Below the pieces are notes generated by a model. That model was not told the origin of the DNA, did not search any database, and saw only the letters and a program-made list of their open reading frames with translations. Made by a program: the position numbers and the translations under genes. A DNA stretch of 64,000 nucleotides from Mytilus edulis (Eukaryota > Mollusca > Bivalvia > Mytilida > Mytilidae): contig NC_092344.1 in the NCBI RefSeq assembly GCF_963676685.1, positions 47,328,830-47,392,829 on the forward strand, in the 5' to 3' direction. Positions within the stretch are counted from its first letter, which is position 1, and every line of letters begins with the position of its first letter. Of the stretch, positions 1-12,400 are shown in pieces.

Positions 1-258
1 ACATTCCTATAAGTTTTTTAAAGGAATGTTGAGACGACGAAAATTAAAATGTTGTGTGAAATCCCATTTTTCGTCAGCGCTAATTTTAGTGATATTCTTC
101 CGACACGAAGCGACATTATTTATTTTTGATGCAGAAGGCTATTTAGTCAACACTCTCTATGTCCCTTATGTCTCTAGATTTATGACATTTCAAAATAGAG
201 TTGAAACGCCTAATATATATTATATTACAAACGTTTACTTAATCTTTATGTAGTGTAC

Positions 259-413
259 CTTCGCAAAGAATCTTAAGTGCTCTTCAATTGTCATTGTTTC
301 AAACAATATGTTGTGTTGTGGACAAAGACCAATGCTTTTTCTAACACTTGTTATGTCTTTTCTTATATCATATCCGTTTACTTGAGCAGTACCACTGGTA
401 GGTTCAATAAATC
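259..413 (-). CDS. ABCA3: ABCA coding exon 9 (NBD1 Q-loop)
   Basis: Residues 558-608. Completes [17 protein letters not shown] and the Q-loop [10 protein letters not shown], ending EEHLRFFAK at AAG|GTACAC. It is the last exon that can be supported before the left edge. Confidence 0.94.
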
Positions 414-3400
414 CTATAAGTATATTTTATGAAAAAGATATAACATGTAATTCATAGCTGAACTTCTGTGATTTAAAAAAACGTCTAATAGATGTGTTTG
501 TTTATTGACGTACTGAATTCATTACAAGTTAAAACATTTTTGAACACCGAACAAACAAGGTTTACATTCATTCATCTGTTTGTTACCTGTGTAGTGTTCT
601 GATTTGCTTGCAATTATAAATCTTTCAATAGATACTAATCTTAGGGTTCGTCTCAAAAACAAAGACACTTTGGTATAACTTCGTTCTGATTTATTCATTC
701 ATGTCCAGTGCACGATGAATAATCAATATTGTAGCCATCGCAATATTTACAATGTTAACACGATATTGTGTCAACATTGTTTACATTCTTTGAACCCTTA
801 TATATTGTTTACATCGTTGACATCGTTAACATCGCGATGTATACAATCTAGAAAATATATTGTGTTCACATTGTTTACATCGCGATGTATACATTGTTAA
901 GGAACAACGTATACAATGTTTGAGCCCTTATATATTGTTCACATCGTTGACATTGTTAACATCGCGATGTATACAATGTTAACACGATGTTGTGTCAACA
1001 ACGTATACATTGTTTGAACCCTTATATATTGTTCACATCGTTGACATCGTTAACATCGCGATGTATACAATGTTAACACGATATTGTGTCAACTTCATAT
1101 ACATTGTTTAAACCCTTATATATTGTTTACATCATTAACATCGCGATGTATACAATGTTAACACGATGCTGTGTCAACATCGTATACAATGCTTGAACCC
1201 TTATATATTGTTTACATCGTTAACATCGTAAACATCGCGATGTATACAATGTTAATACGATGTTGTGTCAACATCTTTAAATTGTCTTAACTTTTAAATA
1301 TTGTTTACTTCGTTGACATCGTAATTATCGCGATGTATACAATGTTAACACAATGTTGTGTCAACATCGTATACATTGCTTGAACCCTTATATATTGTTT
1401 ACATCGTTGACATTGTAAACATCGCGATGTATACAATGTTAACACGATGTTGTGTCAACATCGTTTACATTGTCTTAACTCTTATATATTGTTTACATCG
1501 TTGACATCGTAATTATCGCGAGGTATACAATGTTTACACGATGTTGTGTCAACATCGTTTACATTGTCTTAACTCTTATATATAGTTTTTACATCGTTGA
1601 CATCGTAAACATCGTGATATATACAATGTTAAAAAGAATTTGTGTTAAAATTGTTTACATAGCCATATAAACTATGTTGACATTATTTTGTGTCAAATTA
1701 GAGCTATAACATCACATTTTTTTAAAAGATTTGATGTTAAAAAAAACCATAAAAATGCAAACGGTATACATGCTATCGACAAACTTCATTGAATAATTAT
1801 TATATAAATGAATAAAACATTTTTTTTTAATATTGTCAACATCACAATGTATACGATGTGAAGGATGTAAATAAAAATGTATAGACTCGGTACACATTAT
1901 CTTTACGATGTTGACGATGTAAATAATGTATAAACGATATTGTTAACATCACGATGTAAACGATGTTAACGATGTAAACAGAAAGTTATAAATTTGATAA
2001 ACAACATAAACACGATGTTGACACGATAATGTCAACATTGCGATGTATACGATGTGAACGATGTAAAGACAAAGGTAAAGACTTGGTTCACAACATCTAT
2101 ACGATGTTGACGATGTAAAAACGATATTGTCAACATCACGATGTATACGATGTGAACGATGTAAACAGAAAGGTATGGACTCTTTATTCAACATTAACAC
2201 GATGTTGACACGATATTGTTGACATTGCGATGTATACGATGTCAACGATGTAAACAGAAAGATATGGACTCTATATTCAACATAAACACGATGTTGACAC
2301 GATATTGTTAACATCACGATGTTTACGATGTGAACGATGTAAACAGAAAGGTATGGACTCTTTATTCAACATTAACACGATGTAAAAACGATATTGTCAA
2401 CATCACGATGTATACGATGTGAACGATGTAAACAGAAAGGTATGGACTCTTTATTCAACATAAACACGATGTTGACACGATATTGTTAACATCACGATGT
2501 TTACGATGTGAACGATGTAAACAGAAAGGTATGGACTCTTTATTCAACATTAACACGATGTAAAAACGATATTGTCAACATCACGATGTATACGATGTGA
2601 ACGATGTAAACTGAAAGGTATGGACTCTTTATTCAACATTAACACGATGTAAAAACGATATTGTCAACATCACGATGTATACGATGTGAACGATGTAAAC
2701 AGAAAGATATGGACTCTATATTCAACATAAACACGATGTTGACACGATATTGTAAACATCACGATGTTTACGATGTGAACGATGTTAAAACAAAAGTAAA
2801 GACTGTGTTCACAACATATATACCATGTTGACAATGTAAAAACGATATTGTCAACATCACGATGTATACGTGTCAACGATGTAAACAGAAAGTTATAGAG
2901 TCGATATACAACATAAACACGATGTTGACACGACATTGTTAACATCACGAATATACGATGTGAACAATGTAAACACAAAGGTACAGAACATATAGATAGG
3001 ATACAATGTAAACACAATAACGACACTATAAAGTTGACATTGCGATGTTGACAATATCGACAAAACATCGTGCACTGGACATACTTCGATTTATTCACAC
3101 TTATATCAATTGATCTAATACTATGAAATGATACCATCATCTACATTTACTAATCTTTCATCTTAATTAAATTTGATGTGACGTCTCAAACTATTGTCTG
3201 TTTTTACATAACAATTGAAATTGAATAAAAAAAATGCACAGGTATATACCAAGAGACAATAAGAAATCATCAAACAAAACAAAACAACATTAAAAACAAG
3301 AACTATACGAAAAAAAGGCAACAGCAGTTTACTGATGTTAAAAAAAACTATATAATGCTAACAACAACAACTTAAATCAAAGTAAACTCTTATACTACAA

Positions 3401-6400
3401 GAGTATTTTTCTAGAGACGCAAATTATGTTAATTTGTTTCATCATATTATATAATAAATCGTTTTCGTTGACATTTTTTTTTAGCGAAAAAAAAACAAAA
3501 CCAAAAGAAATTCTTGTTAGATATAAGTTGGTCATTTTGCATACACATTATCAAGAAATATCAACAATAATGTTTCTTGTTAGAATGAATAACTGTTCTT
3601 GTATCATGTTTTCAAAGTTTTTTAAAAGTTCTACTGATTATATTTTTTATAATTTTGCAGCTGAATACAAGATAATGACATGATTTATGTTTTTTTAAAT
3701 AAAAGAAAATAATTAAGAAAACATTGATTGATAAAAAGCTTCATCCGGAATAATAATGCTTTTACCACTTCGAATGAACCAAATCCGCGTTTTCAGCATT
3801 TGAAAGTCTTTTCCGTAACGCTTAAGGTTTAAAATAATCATCATGACATGCTCTATGCTCATTTTAACATGGGTATGCATTATATTTGTTAATATTTCAC
3901 ACTGAGCGTTTGCCATGTTAAAATGAGCGTTTTGCATGACGTGAAGGGATTATTTCGATTCTAATAGGTCAAACAAGGAATTTTTATAGGTCGAAGCGTT
4001 TAAAAATACCTTAAAAATGTTGTTATCGTTTCCTCTCCATGATGTACGTACATTTTAACATTTTCAATTCTATAAGTTTAAAAACCAATACCAGAGTAAA
4101 TATCTGATGTTTGGATAGAAGTATTTAATAAAGATAATGTCAGCAGCGAAAGTATATATATTTTTAATAGGACAAAATAAAATTAACGAGAATGTAAAAA
4201 ATAACTTTGAGCGCATGTATCAAACATATTTTGTGCAAAAAAGAACACAGCTTTGTTTACAAAGAGTACTACGGACGTCATATTAGTACATGATTCACGT
4301 TACCGACTTTTGGACTACTCAATGCCTCTTCAGTGACGTTAGATGTATAAAACAATTCAAATACCTATTTATACATAACATTTAAAATAATAAACAAAAT
4401 AAAGTTATGTATAACTTGCCAGTTAACATAGACATCGTCGTTGTTTTACCAGCTCCATTATGACCTAAAAGTGCGGTTATATTTCCTTCATACATATTGA
4501 GTGTCGTATCTCTTACAGCAATTTTCTTCTTTTTACCATTTCCATAAACCTAGAATAGTCTCAACTGTTAGTCTTTGTACCATTTTAAGTTGTCCATACA
4601 AGGTGAAACAAGTATTCAAAAGGTTTGAAAAAATGCGATGTCAAAGATGGTTGATCAAAAACACTTCAATATGCCTTTAACTATGTTCTGTATTAAAACA
4701 ATGACAGTCGGAAAATACCGAAATCAATCAAAAGTGGAGGACAAAATGACAACACCATGGCTTAAAATATGAACAATCAAATGATTAACAACATTCTCAA
4801 AATGCAGCAAAGAAGACTTAGCAACACAAACCTCACTCAAAACCAAGGATGATAATAGGTGCTACGAAAGTGTTAAGAGATTGCAAAACAAATTCATCCT
4901 GGTCTGTAAAATAGTTTTGTGATGATTGGCAATACGTTGCATGGGGCACTTCAACCAGGTAAATATTGTACAGATATATTTAATACTAATATGAAAGGTT
5001 CCTGGTAAATTCTTGTTGAAAAAATATTCTTGACTGAAACCAGGTAAAAATTAAACAGATATATACACATGGAAAAAAGTATTGCAACACCTGTATTTTT
5101 TAAACCTTGGAAAATCAGCTTTATTTTTTGGATAGAATATGATAAAATACTTGCATAACTATATTGAAACATTGATAATGATATTATTTCCACTAAAACG
5201 AATTAAAAAATGTTTCAAAAAAGATGTTTTAATTAACCATAATTTTGATATCAAAATGAAGTTTGTTTGTACAAAAAATTGCATTTTACAACTTTGACTG
5301 TAATCGAACAATAGAATGTCAGACATTTCAAACTAAAACTTAAGATGATTATTCACATCATGGTTGATCGTTATAGGCCAAAAAAATCAATACTTCGTGT
5401 AGCCTCCATTCACACGGACAACCGTCTCTTAACCTCTTCAGATCATGCCTGCCACTATTCGACGAATGTGTTGCTGAGGTAATTGCAACCATTTCTGGTG
5501 ACGGGCATTGTTATTTCATGAAGCGTGTGAACTGGGGGTGTCCTTTGGCACACTTTATGACGAATAATGACCCATGTTTGCTTAATATGGTTTAAATCCG
5601 GACCGCGATTAGGCCAAGGAAGATAAACCGACATGCTTTGGACCAATGAATCTACCTCCAAGATGCTAATTTCCAACGTTGGTGAGTTCTGCACCATTGG
5701 ATACGGGTCACTGTATGTCTGTTTGTAATCAAAGGTTTTCAAAATGGTCTTCTCGAACGATAACCAGTTGCTATGAATCAATTTCAAACAGTTCTTGTTT
5801 AAAGTCTCATGTATGGCAACAACTCCTTTTTGAGGATTGTACTGTTTGCAAATGGTTTCTTTTTGGCCTACCTTTACTCTTAAGCTTGGTTTTCCCTAGC
5901 TGATGTTTAAAAGGGTCTTCCTGATCTCGGTAGGTCTTTAACATCATTTGTTGCCTGATTTTTATTCACAAAACGACTTATAGTGGAATGGTGATGACCA
6001 AACATATGTGTAATTTGTCGCAGGACATACTTGCTTCTCTCATGATGATAATCTGTCATCTTGCTGTATTTGAGAGTTGCGGATGACCTATTACATTGTC
6101 TTAATCACTTAACTTTACAAGCTTGGTTATTTAAAGTGTTGAAAACGATAAGGATAAAAACACCTGTTTTATGGTTTACGAGTACAGTAGCTGCATGTGG
6201 GGATTATAACTTATCGAGTCGTTACTTCTTGATTAAACTCAGGTGAGATTTGACTGTCCTTCTTTCGTCCCGATTAAATAATGTTTAACTAGTTGTATAT
6301 CAATAAATTTTATCACAAAACAACAGAGGGTGTTTTTTTAATTTGAATTTCAATTTGGTGTTGCAATACTTTTTTCCATGTGTATATGAAAGGTTCCTGG

Positions 6401-9400
6401 TATATTCTTGTTGATTTAACTGAGATAAAAACGCTATTCAAAATGATAGCAGATGGCTTTTTGATCAAAAATTGGTAACATGCATGCCTTAATAAATCAA
6501 CTTTTTATAGAAAAAAAACCCTTATTTTCAATTTTCTTTATAAATCAATTAAGTCAAATATAAAAAATATTCACAAGACAGACGAACCTTTTTTCAAACA
6601 ATTAAGTAAAAAAAACCCATCAAAACAGTATCTATGTTATAATATCTTTGCTATGAAAAAAAAAACCAAATATGCGGCTAATGAGATACCTTTCTTAAAT
6701 GCTGTATTGCTATTCCAGCTTTCTTGTCTGAAGGTTCAGCCTCAAAGTATGCTGGATCTATACCGATTACTGAATGCTCTCTTTCATACTTCTCCTTTTT
6801 CTTTGATCCACACCAATAGTTTTTCTAAAACAGTAAATGCACTTAAAGTGAATGATACTAAGGTTTTCAACATATACCTTTTCTAAATGATTGGCTTTCA
6901 ATGGTTTTTAACTGGTATGTGTGCGATACTGATTAAAATCAAATTAAGTCTATTGTAGTCGAAATGCGCAGGCGATGTTACTTATTATGAGCTTGGTATC
7001 TTTGACAAGTTCCTAAGTAGTTTTTAATAATAATACAACTTTAAAATAAAGTCAGAACAGTCATGTTTTATAAAAGAGGGACGAAAGATACCAAAGGGAC
7101 AGTCAAACTCATAAATCTAAACAAACTGACAAGGCCATGGCTAAAAATGAAAAAGATAAACAAACAACAGCACACACGACACAACATAGAAAACTAAAGA
7201 ATAAACAACAAGAACCCCACCAAAAAACTAGGGGTGATCTCAGGTGCTCCGGAAGGGTAAGCAGATCCTGCTCCACATGTGGGCACCCGTCGTGTTGCTT
7301 ATGTGATAACAAATCCGGTAAATAGTCTAATTCGGTAGATCACATTCGTGAAAGGGAAGGGGATTGTAGTTACGACGTAAGGAACATATCCGATATTCCA
7401 TAACGGTCAACCAACTCGTGATGGCGTCCGTAAAATTTACGAAGGGATGATTTCAACTTCCCCATTTGGAACTCTTGGTTTAATAGCTTCCTTGTGAGCA
7501 GCAACCCTCTATCAAGAAAATCATGATAGGAAATGCAAGCACGGGAATATCGTATCAACTGGGAGAAATATACCCCGTATGCAGGTGCTGCTGGAATGTT
7601 GCTACTTAGAAATGGAAAGTTCACAATTGGAAAGCTGAAATCATCTCTTTTGTCGTAAAGTTTTGTTTTCAACCGACCCTCATTGTCAATTTCTAGATGT
7701 AAGTCAAGATATGAGGCCGATTTAACTGTATCTGTAGTATCCTTTATCTCTAGCTCGATTGGATAGATGCGTTCCACATAGTCACCAAATTTTGAATTAT
7801 TCAGTGAAAGAACATCATCTATATAGCGAAAAGTAGATTTAAAGGATATTGCTAACTTCTTATCTTTCTTCCTAAGAAGTTCCTGCATGAAGTCAGCCTC
7901 ATAATAATACAAAAACAAGTCGGCAAGTAGAGGGGCACAGTTTGTTCCCATTGGAATGCCAACAGTCTGTTGAAAAACACGTCCTCAGAACGTAACAAAT
8001 ATGTTGTCAATCAAGAAATCAAGCATCTTGATAATATCAGTTTCAGAGAATTTTTTGTTCGAATCAGAGTGATCCTTTACAAAGTAGGATTTATCCCTCC
8101 CTAAGACAAGATACTTGTATAATTATCTTCATATGACAGTGCTGGGCTGTTTTGTTTTATTTTGACCTTTGAAACACATTTTGATTAATTTATGTGCGTT
8201 TGTTTGTAAGTGTCCTTGTAGCAAACTTTTGTGGCAACTAGTTTATATTGGTAGAGGAAGCCGCAGTTCCCCAAAAAAACCGACTTCACCATAAAAATAT
8301 GCAATACTTATAAATTTAAGAACGAAGTTTAGCACATCTCGCCACGACCGGAGTTCGAACCCACATTATTTGATAACATGAAAGAGGATGAAAATACAGC
8401 TTTCAAATTTTACTTACAGTGAATGGAAAATATAACGGTTCCGCAACTCCATATTCGCCAGGCATAACGGCATCAACATACCACGTGATCAGGAGATATA
8501 GAACAGTATCACACAGCAACATGATCATGGCTGTCAGTAATGTAAAATCAGCATCAACTGTGGGTGGTTTGTAAAAGTTTGACCACTGGGCACCTTCACC
8601 TGTTAAAATTGCAAATATGCCTAGACTATTGTTAAAAAAAAGTTATTTGCATTTAACCGAATCTATGTTTCTTTTTTGTAAAATCACATAGAAATGCAAA
8701 AATTAAAAAAATGTTATCATGTACTGAAAGAAAAGAGAAAAAAAAAACCTTAAATAGAAATGTCCATGAAAAGGGCTAAACTATTTACGGAAAGGCTTCA
8801 ATGTCAAACTGGAATATAATAAAAAGTAAAATAACAAAATTCCGAACTCTAAGAAAAACAAAGTATTTTTTTTGGAATGATCTTTTCGTGTCCACAAAAA
8901 TTAAACATACCTGTGCCTTCATACGCTGCAACAGTTTTGACTCCAAATGCCATGGCAACATTACCAAGAAGGCACGCCATAACTTTCTGTGCAAGTGTCA
9001 TAGCTCCATATTGATCATCATTATTTAGGAAAAAGTAAGGGAAGTAAGTCAAAAAGTATATCATCCCTCCAGCAAATAGTCCAGTGTTTGCTGAATAGAA
9101 ATTTATAGCACATTGGTTATTGTATTGTATTTAAAATCTGAAATATGTTATATTAGTGGAAGGTTTGGTGTCTTGGATAAGGATTCTCTGATACTTTACC
9201 ATTTTTAAACCTCTTGTGATAAGTAATACGACAGACATTATTCAGTGTTCCTATGAGACGACGGGGTTGTGTTTTCATATGCCCTTTTTAACACATTAAA
9301 ATGTTACTAATGATTACAAATTGAATTTTTAATCGGTCAAAAATGACTAAAATTATAAGAATAAACTATCAGATGTTTTAACCGTATTATTTTTAATTGA

Positions 9401-12400
9401 GATATAAAAGGAGTAGAACAAATGCTAGAAATTGATTAGGTAGGTTATTAACATAACAATGTATATATGTTTTGTGAAGGCAACTGATTGAATTCATATT
9501 TCATTTTTATTTTACCCTGAAATTAAAATTTCTATTAATTTCAATTTGTTCGCATTTTTCCACTGAACCGCTATGTTTTTCATGCATTTCAAAGAATACA
9601 CATCGTCTACTTTTATATGCCTAAAAGTAGTTTTGTTTGTTTCTTGTTGTTTTTGCCGTCCGGCAGCTGTTTCATTGACGTATAACCAATCAATATGAAG
9701 GCATTCTCGATCAGTCGGATATCATTTCTTCTCATACCACCTATACATTTCTAGGAAAATGTTTGGTTAGGTTAAAAACAACCTCGTGAAGACCGTGTAT
9801 ATTCCATATTAGGGCAGTAGGGTTCCTATATAAGTTTGGTAGGCGGATCTTTCATAGACGGTTAATAGTGTTGAGGGAAAATTTTAAAGGTTTCAACAGA
9901 CGAAGAAATTGATGATGCGATTGTAATAAATTCATAAAACACAATCAAAGTTAACAAGTTGTTATTGTTGGCATTTGTTCTTGTATAGACCAATGAAAGT
10001 ATAGGTTCTTAATACTAACGGTATTGAAGGCTTCGTCACTTTGATAAGCCACTAGTTTAAATACCACATTTTAAGATAGTTTGATAGATACATTCGTAGG
10101 CATTCGTATAAATGGGGTTAGTAAATTCCATAGGGGAATTCGAGCTTTGCTCTCACCCCATATGGAATTAACTGACCCAATTTATATCGTATTAAGTCAC
10201 TAGCAAACTATGTAACTCATAAGCTTTTACAAGTAAGCATTTGTTACAATACTTTTCTTTTTATAGTCATTCAAAAAAATGTTTCTTTCCTTTCACAACG
10301 TAACTGTGACATACCTTTACTAAAGAATGTGCTGATCATGAAAGACAAGCCAATAACAGACATTGCAAAGCAGAGGAAGAAGAAAAACATCAGTGTTGGA
10401 TCAGAATTGGGGAGGACGCTTCCATGTGACCCAACCGGTACTGCCAGCAATACAGTAAATATCAGACATGCTATCACTAGGTAGATCAACGCTGTAACAA
10501 ACCATGACAACCAGTATATAATTGGGCTTAACCCCATCATCTTCATGGATTCCTAGAAATATATATAAGGACACACATAAAAATGGTTTTGTTCGCCCAA
10601 ACCCTACCAAAAGGTAGAGACCTTTGGTAGGTAGGTAGGTAGGTAGGTAGGCATTTTTTTCTTTCTGAAAAGGTCAATTGAAGTGGTGTCATTATTTCTG
10701 TATCCTTAAATTTACAGGGATTTTTTCTGTTTTTTTGTCAATTATTATCGATTTTGTTTATTTTGACAACTCATTAATTTGTATATATCTTAATAAAGTT
10801 TTTCACATTTTTCTTCGTCCTTTTTTTTTCTAATAATATCCCTGGCTTTTGCGTTGTTGTAAATTATCATCCAAACCCTTCTATTTAAGAATTGAATGCT
10901 CTTTTTTGTAAATTTATTGGGGTGTAAAAGCGTTGACCGAAGTACATTTTCCGCGCTTCATACTAAAAATGTGCGCACGGTCAACGCTTTTACAACCCTA
11001 TAAGGTACAAAAAAAGCATTCAATACTTATAATTACATTTTTACCTATAGGATCATGAAAACCCGCCTTTTATCAAGTTTTTATTTCATTTACCTGTGCA
11101 CTTTATTGTGGGACCTCGTGTCATCATGAATGAAAAGTTGCATTGTGTAATGCAATTGATTAAGGAATATCACGAGATTGCTAGTTATCCAATCAGAATA
11201 ACGTATTATAATGAAACATACATCTAATGTAATTATATTGAAATAAAGTAAACCAACACATAACTTTGATAAACTTATTCCTAAATGATGTCGCAAATTC
11301 ACATGGTTTATACTTAAAATTATTAATGTTGTCAGAACGTTGATTTGGCTGTTGTATTTCACTAGTTCAATTCGCCGTTTCAGAATCTATTGCATTCTGG
11401 GTAATATTTTCAAAAATGTACACCGAAACGTCGTGATTGGTTGAAAACGTCCAAAACAATGGAAATTCAACCAATGTCGTGACGTTATTTTCATTTTGGG
11501 GTACGAACTATGAAATTACCCATAGTCCTTTAGATTCTGAAACGGATAATTGAATGATAGTATTTCAGTTTATCAGTTTTTATGGACTTCCTGTTTTTGA
11601 ATTTGCATTGGAGTTTGGTATTTTTTCATACTTTTATGGTATATGCATAGTACTTTGTTTTATTTATTTTTGAACGAATACGAATAAACTTTTTTTTTCA
11701 AAATACCTTTTTTAAGTTAAAATGAATTGATATGGAGATTGAGAAAAATATATTAAGCTATATATATATTAAAATACAAGTAAGTAAATTTCTAAATGAT
11801 TTACCTTCAGCTTGCGTTCTTTTTCAAAAACGATATTCTTGGTTAGTTGTATAACATATAAAATGAAACCAAGCATCAAAAAGAGAGGTAAGTTACTTTG
11901 GATGGCGGTCAACAGTGGATCTTCCACATAAGGAGGGTATGGCATCTTCTTTACGTGCATGACGACATCATCAAACACATTTGATTGGCCTGATTTCTTT
12001 TTGATAATAGCTTTGTCAACTTCAAATTGTAGGAGTAGAAATCCTGTTTCGACGTACCCTAGAATAGTGGCATAGGATTATTGCAATGGTCATCATAAAA
12101 AACGTGGTTGATAGAATATTAAATTAAAATCAATGATTTCTTAGTCATTCGTCCGTTTGCCAGTTTTTTTTTTAATTGTTTGCAGTATACAAAAAAAATA
12201 ACACACATGTATCATATTTCAGAAATATTTGGGGAAAAAAATATTTTTTAGTGATACCAAAAATTTACCGATTTTATCAATTGGTTCAAATCTTTATAGA
12301 CAGATGAGTATTCTGAAAGATAAATTTTTGAACAAAAATATTTGTTTTGTAAAAATATCAATTGTTTATGCATGTTTAGTTTGTTTATGTTGTGTTTTTC

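Larger units (their letters stand above)
701..3082. mobile_element. Foldback element: two opposed satellite arrays with terminal inverted repeats
   Basis: A 17-bp perfect inverted repeat, ATGTCCAGTGCACGATG at 701-717 and its complement at 3066-3082, encloses two tandem arrays of related sequence in opposite orientation. The left array (about 738-1690) has a period near 93 bp and the right array (about 1838-3075) a period near 89 bp. The right array read on the minus strand resembles the left one. Outward of the repeats the similarity fades (TTGGTATAA against TTGATATAA), so the true ends may be somewhat further out. No coding capacity. No target duplication could be fixed. Confidence 0.75.
414..4419. 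other. ABCA intron 8 (GC-AG)
   Basis: A 4 kb intron starting with GC on the minus strand and filled mainly by the foldback satellite element (701-3082). From about 3100 to 4400 it is plain AT-rich DNA. An open frame at 3713-3937 has no features I recognise. Confidence 0.8.

Noticed and set aside
1..5. Possible start of ABCA exon 10 at the very left edge (CTTATAG|GAATGT on the minus strand)
   Set aside because: Only five or six bases are visible, too little to confirm an acceptor or protein match.
715..3075. CRISPR-like appearance of regular repeats
   Set aside because: Eukaryotic intron, unit without unique spacers, and no cas genes; it is a tandem satellite.
1949..3140. Open frames of 122 and 156 codons on the minus strand across the satellite
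   Set aside because: Their composition ([18 protein letters not shown] repeats) follows the 89-bp unit; there is no independent start, and the frames shift with the unit length.
3713..3937. 74-codon open frame in ABCA intron 8
   Set aside because: No family motif, no splice support, sits in an intron on the same strand; likely chance.
5679..5903. Plus-strand open frame opposite the Tc1 transposase
   Set aside because: Shadow of the transposase on the other strand; motifs match only on the minus strand.
8230..8365. tRNA gene
   Set aside because: B-box-like GTTCGAACCC is present, but no acceptor stem or anticodon arm can be formed; at most a SINE remnant.
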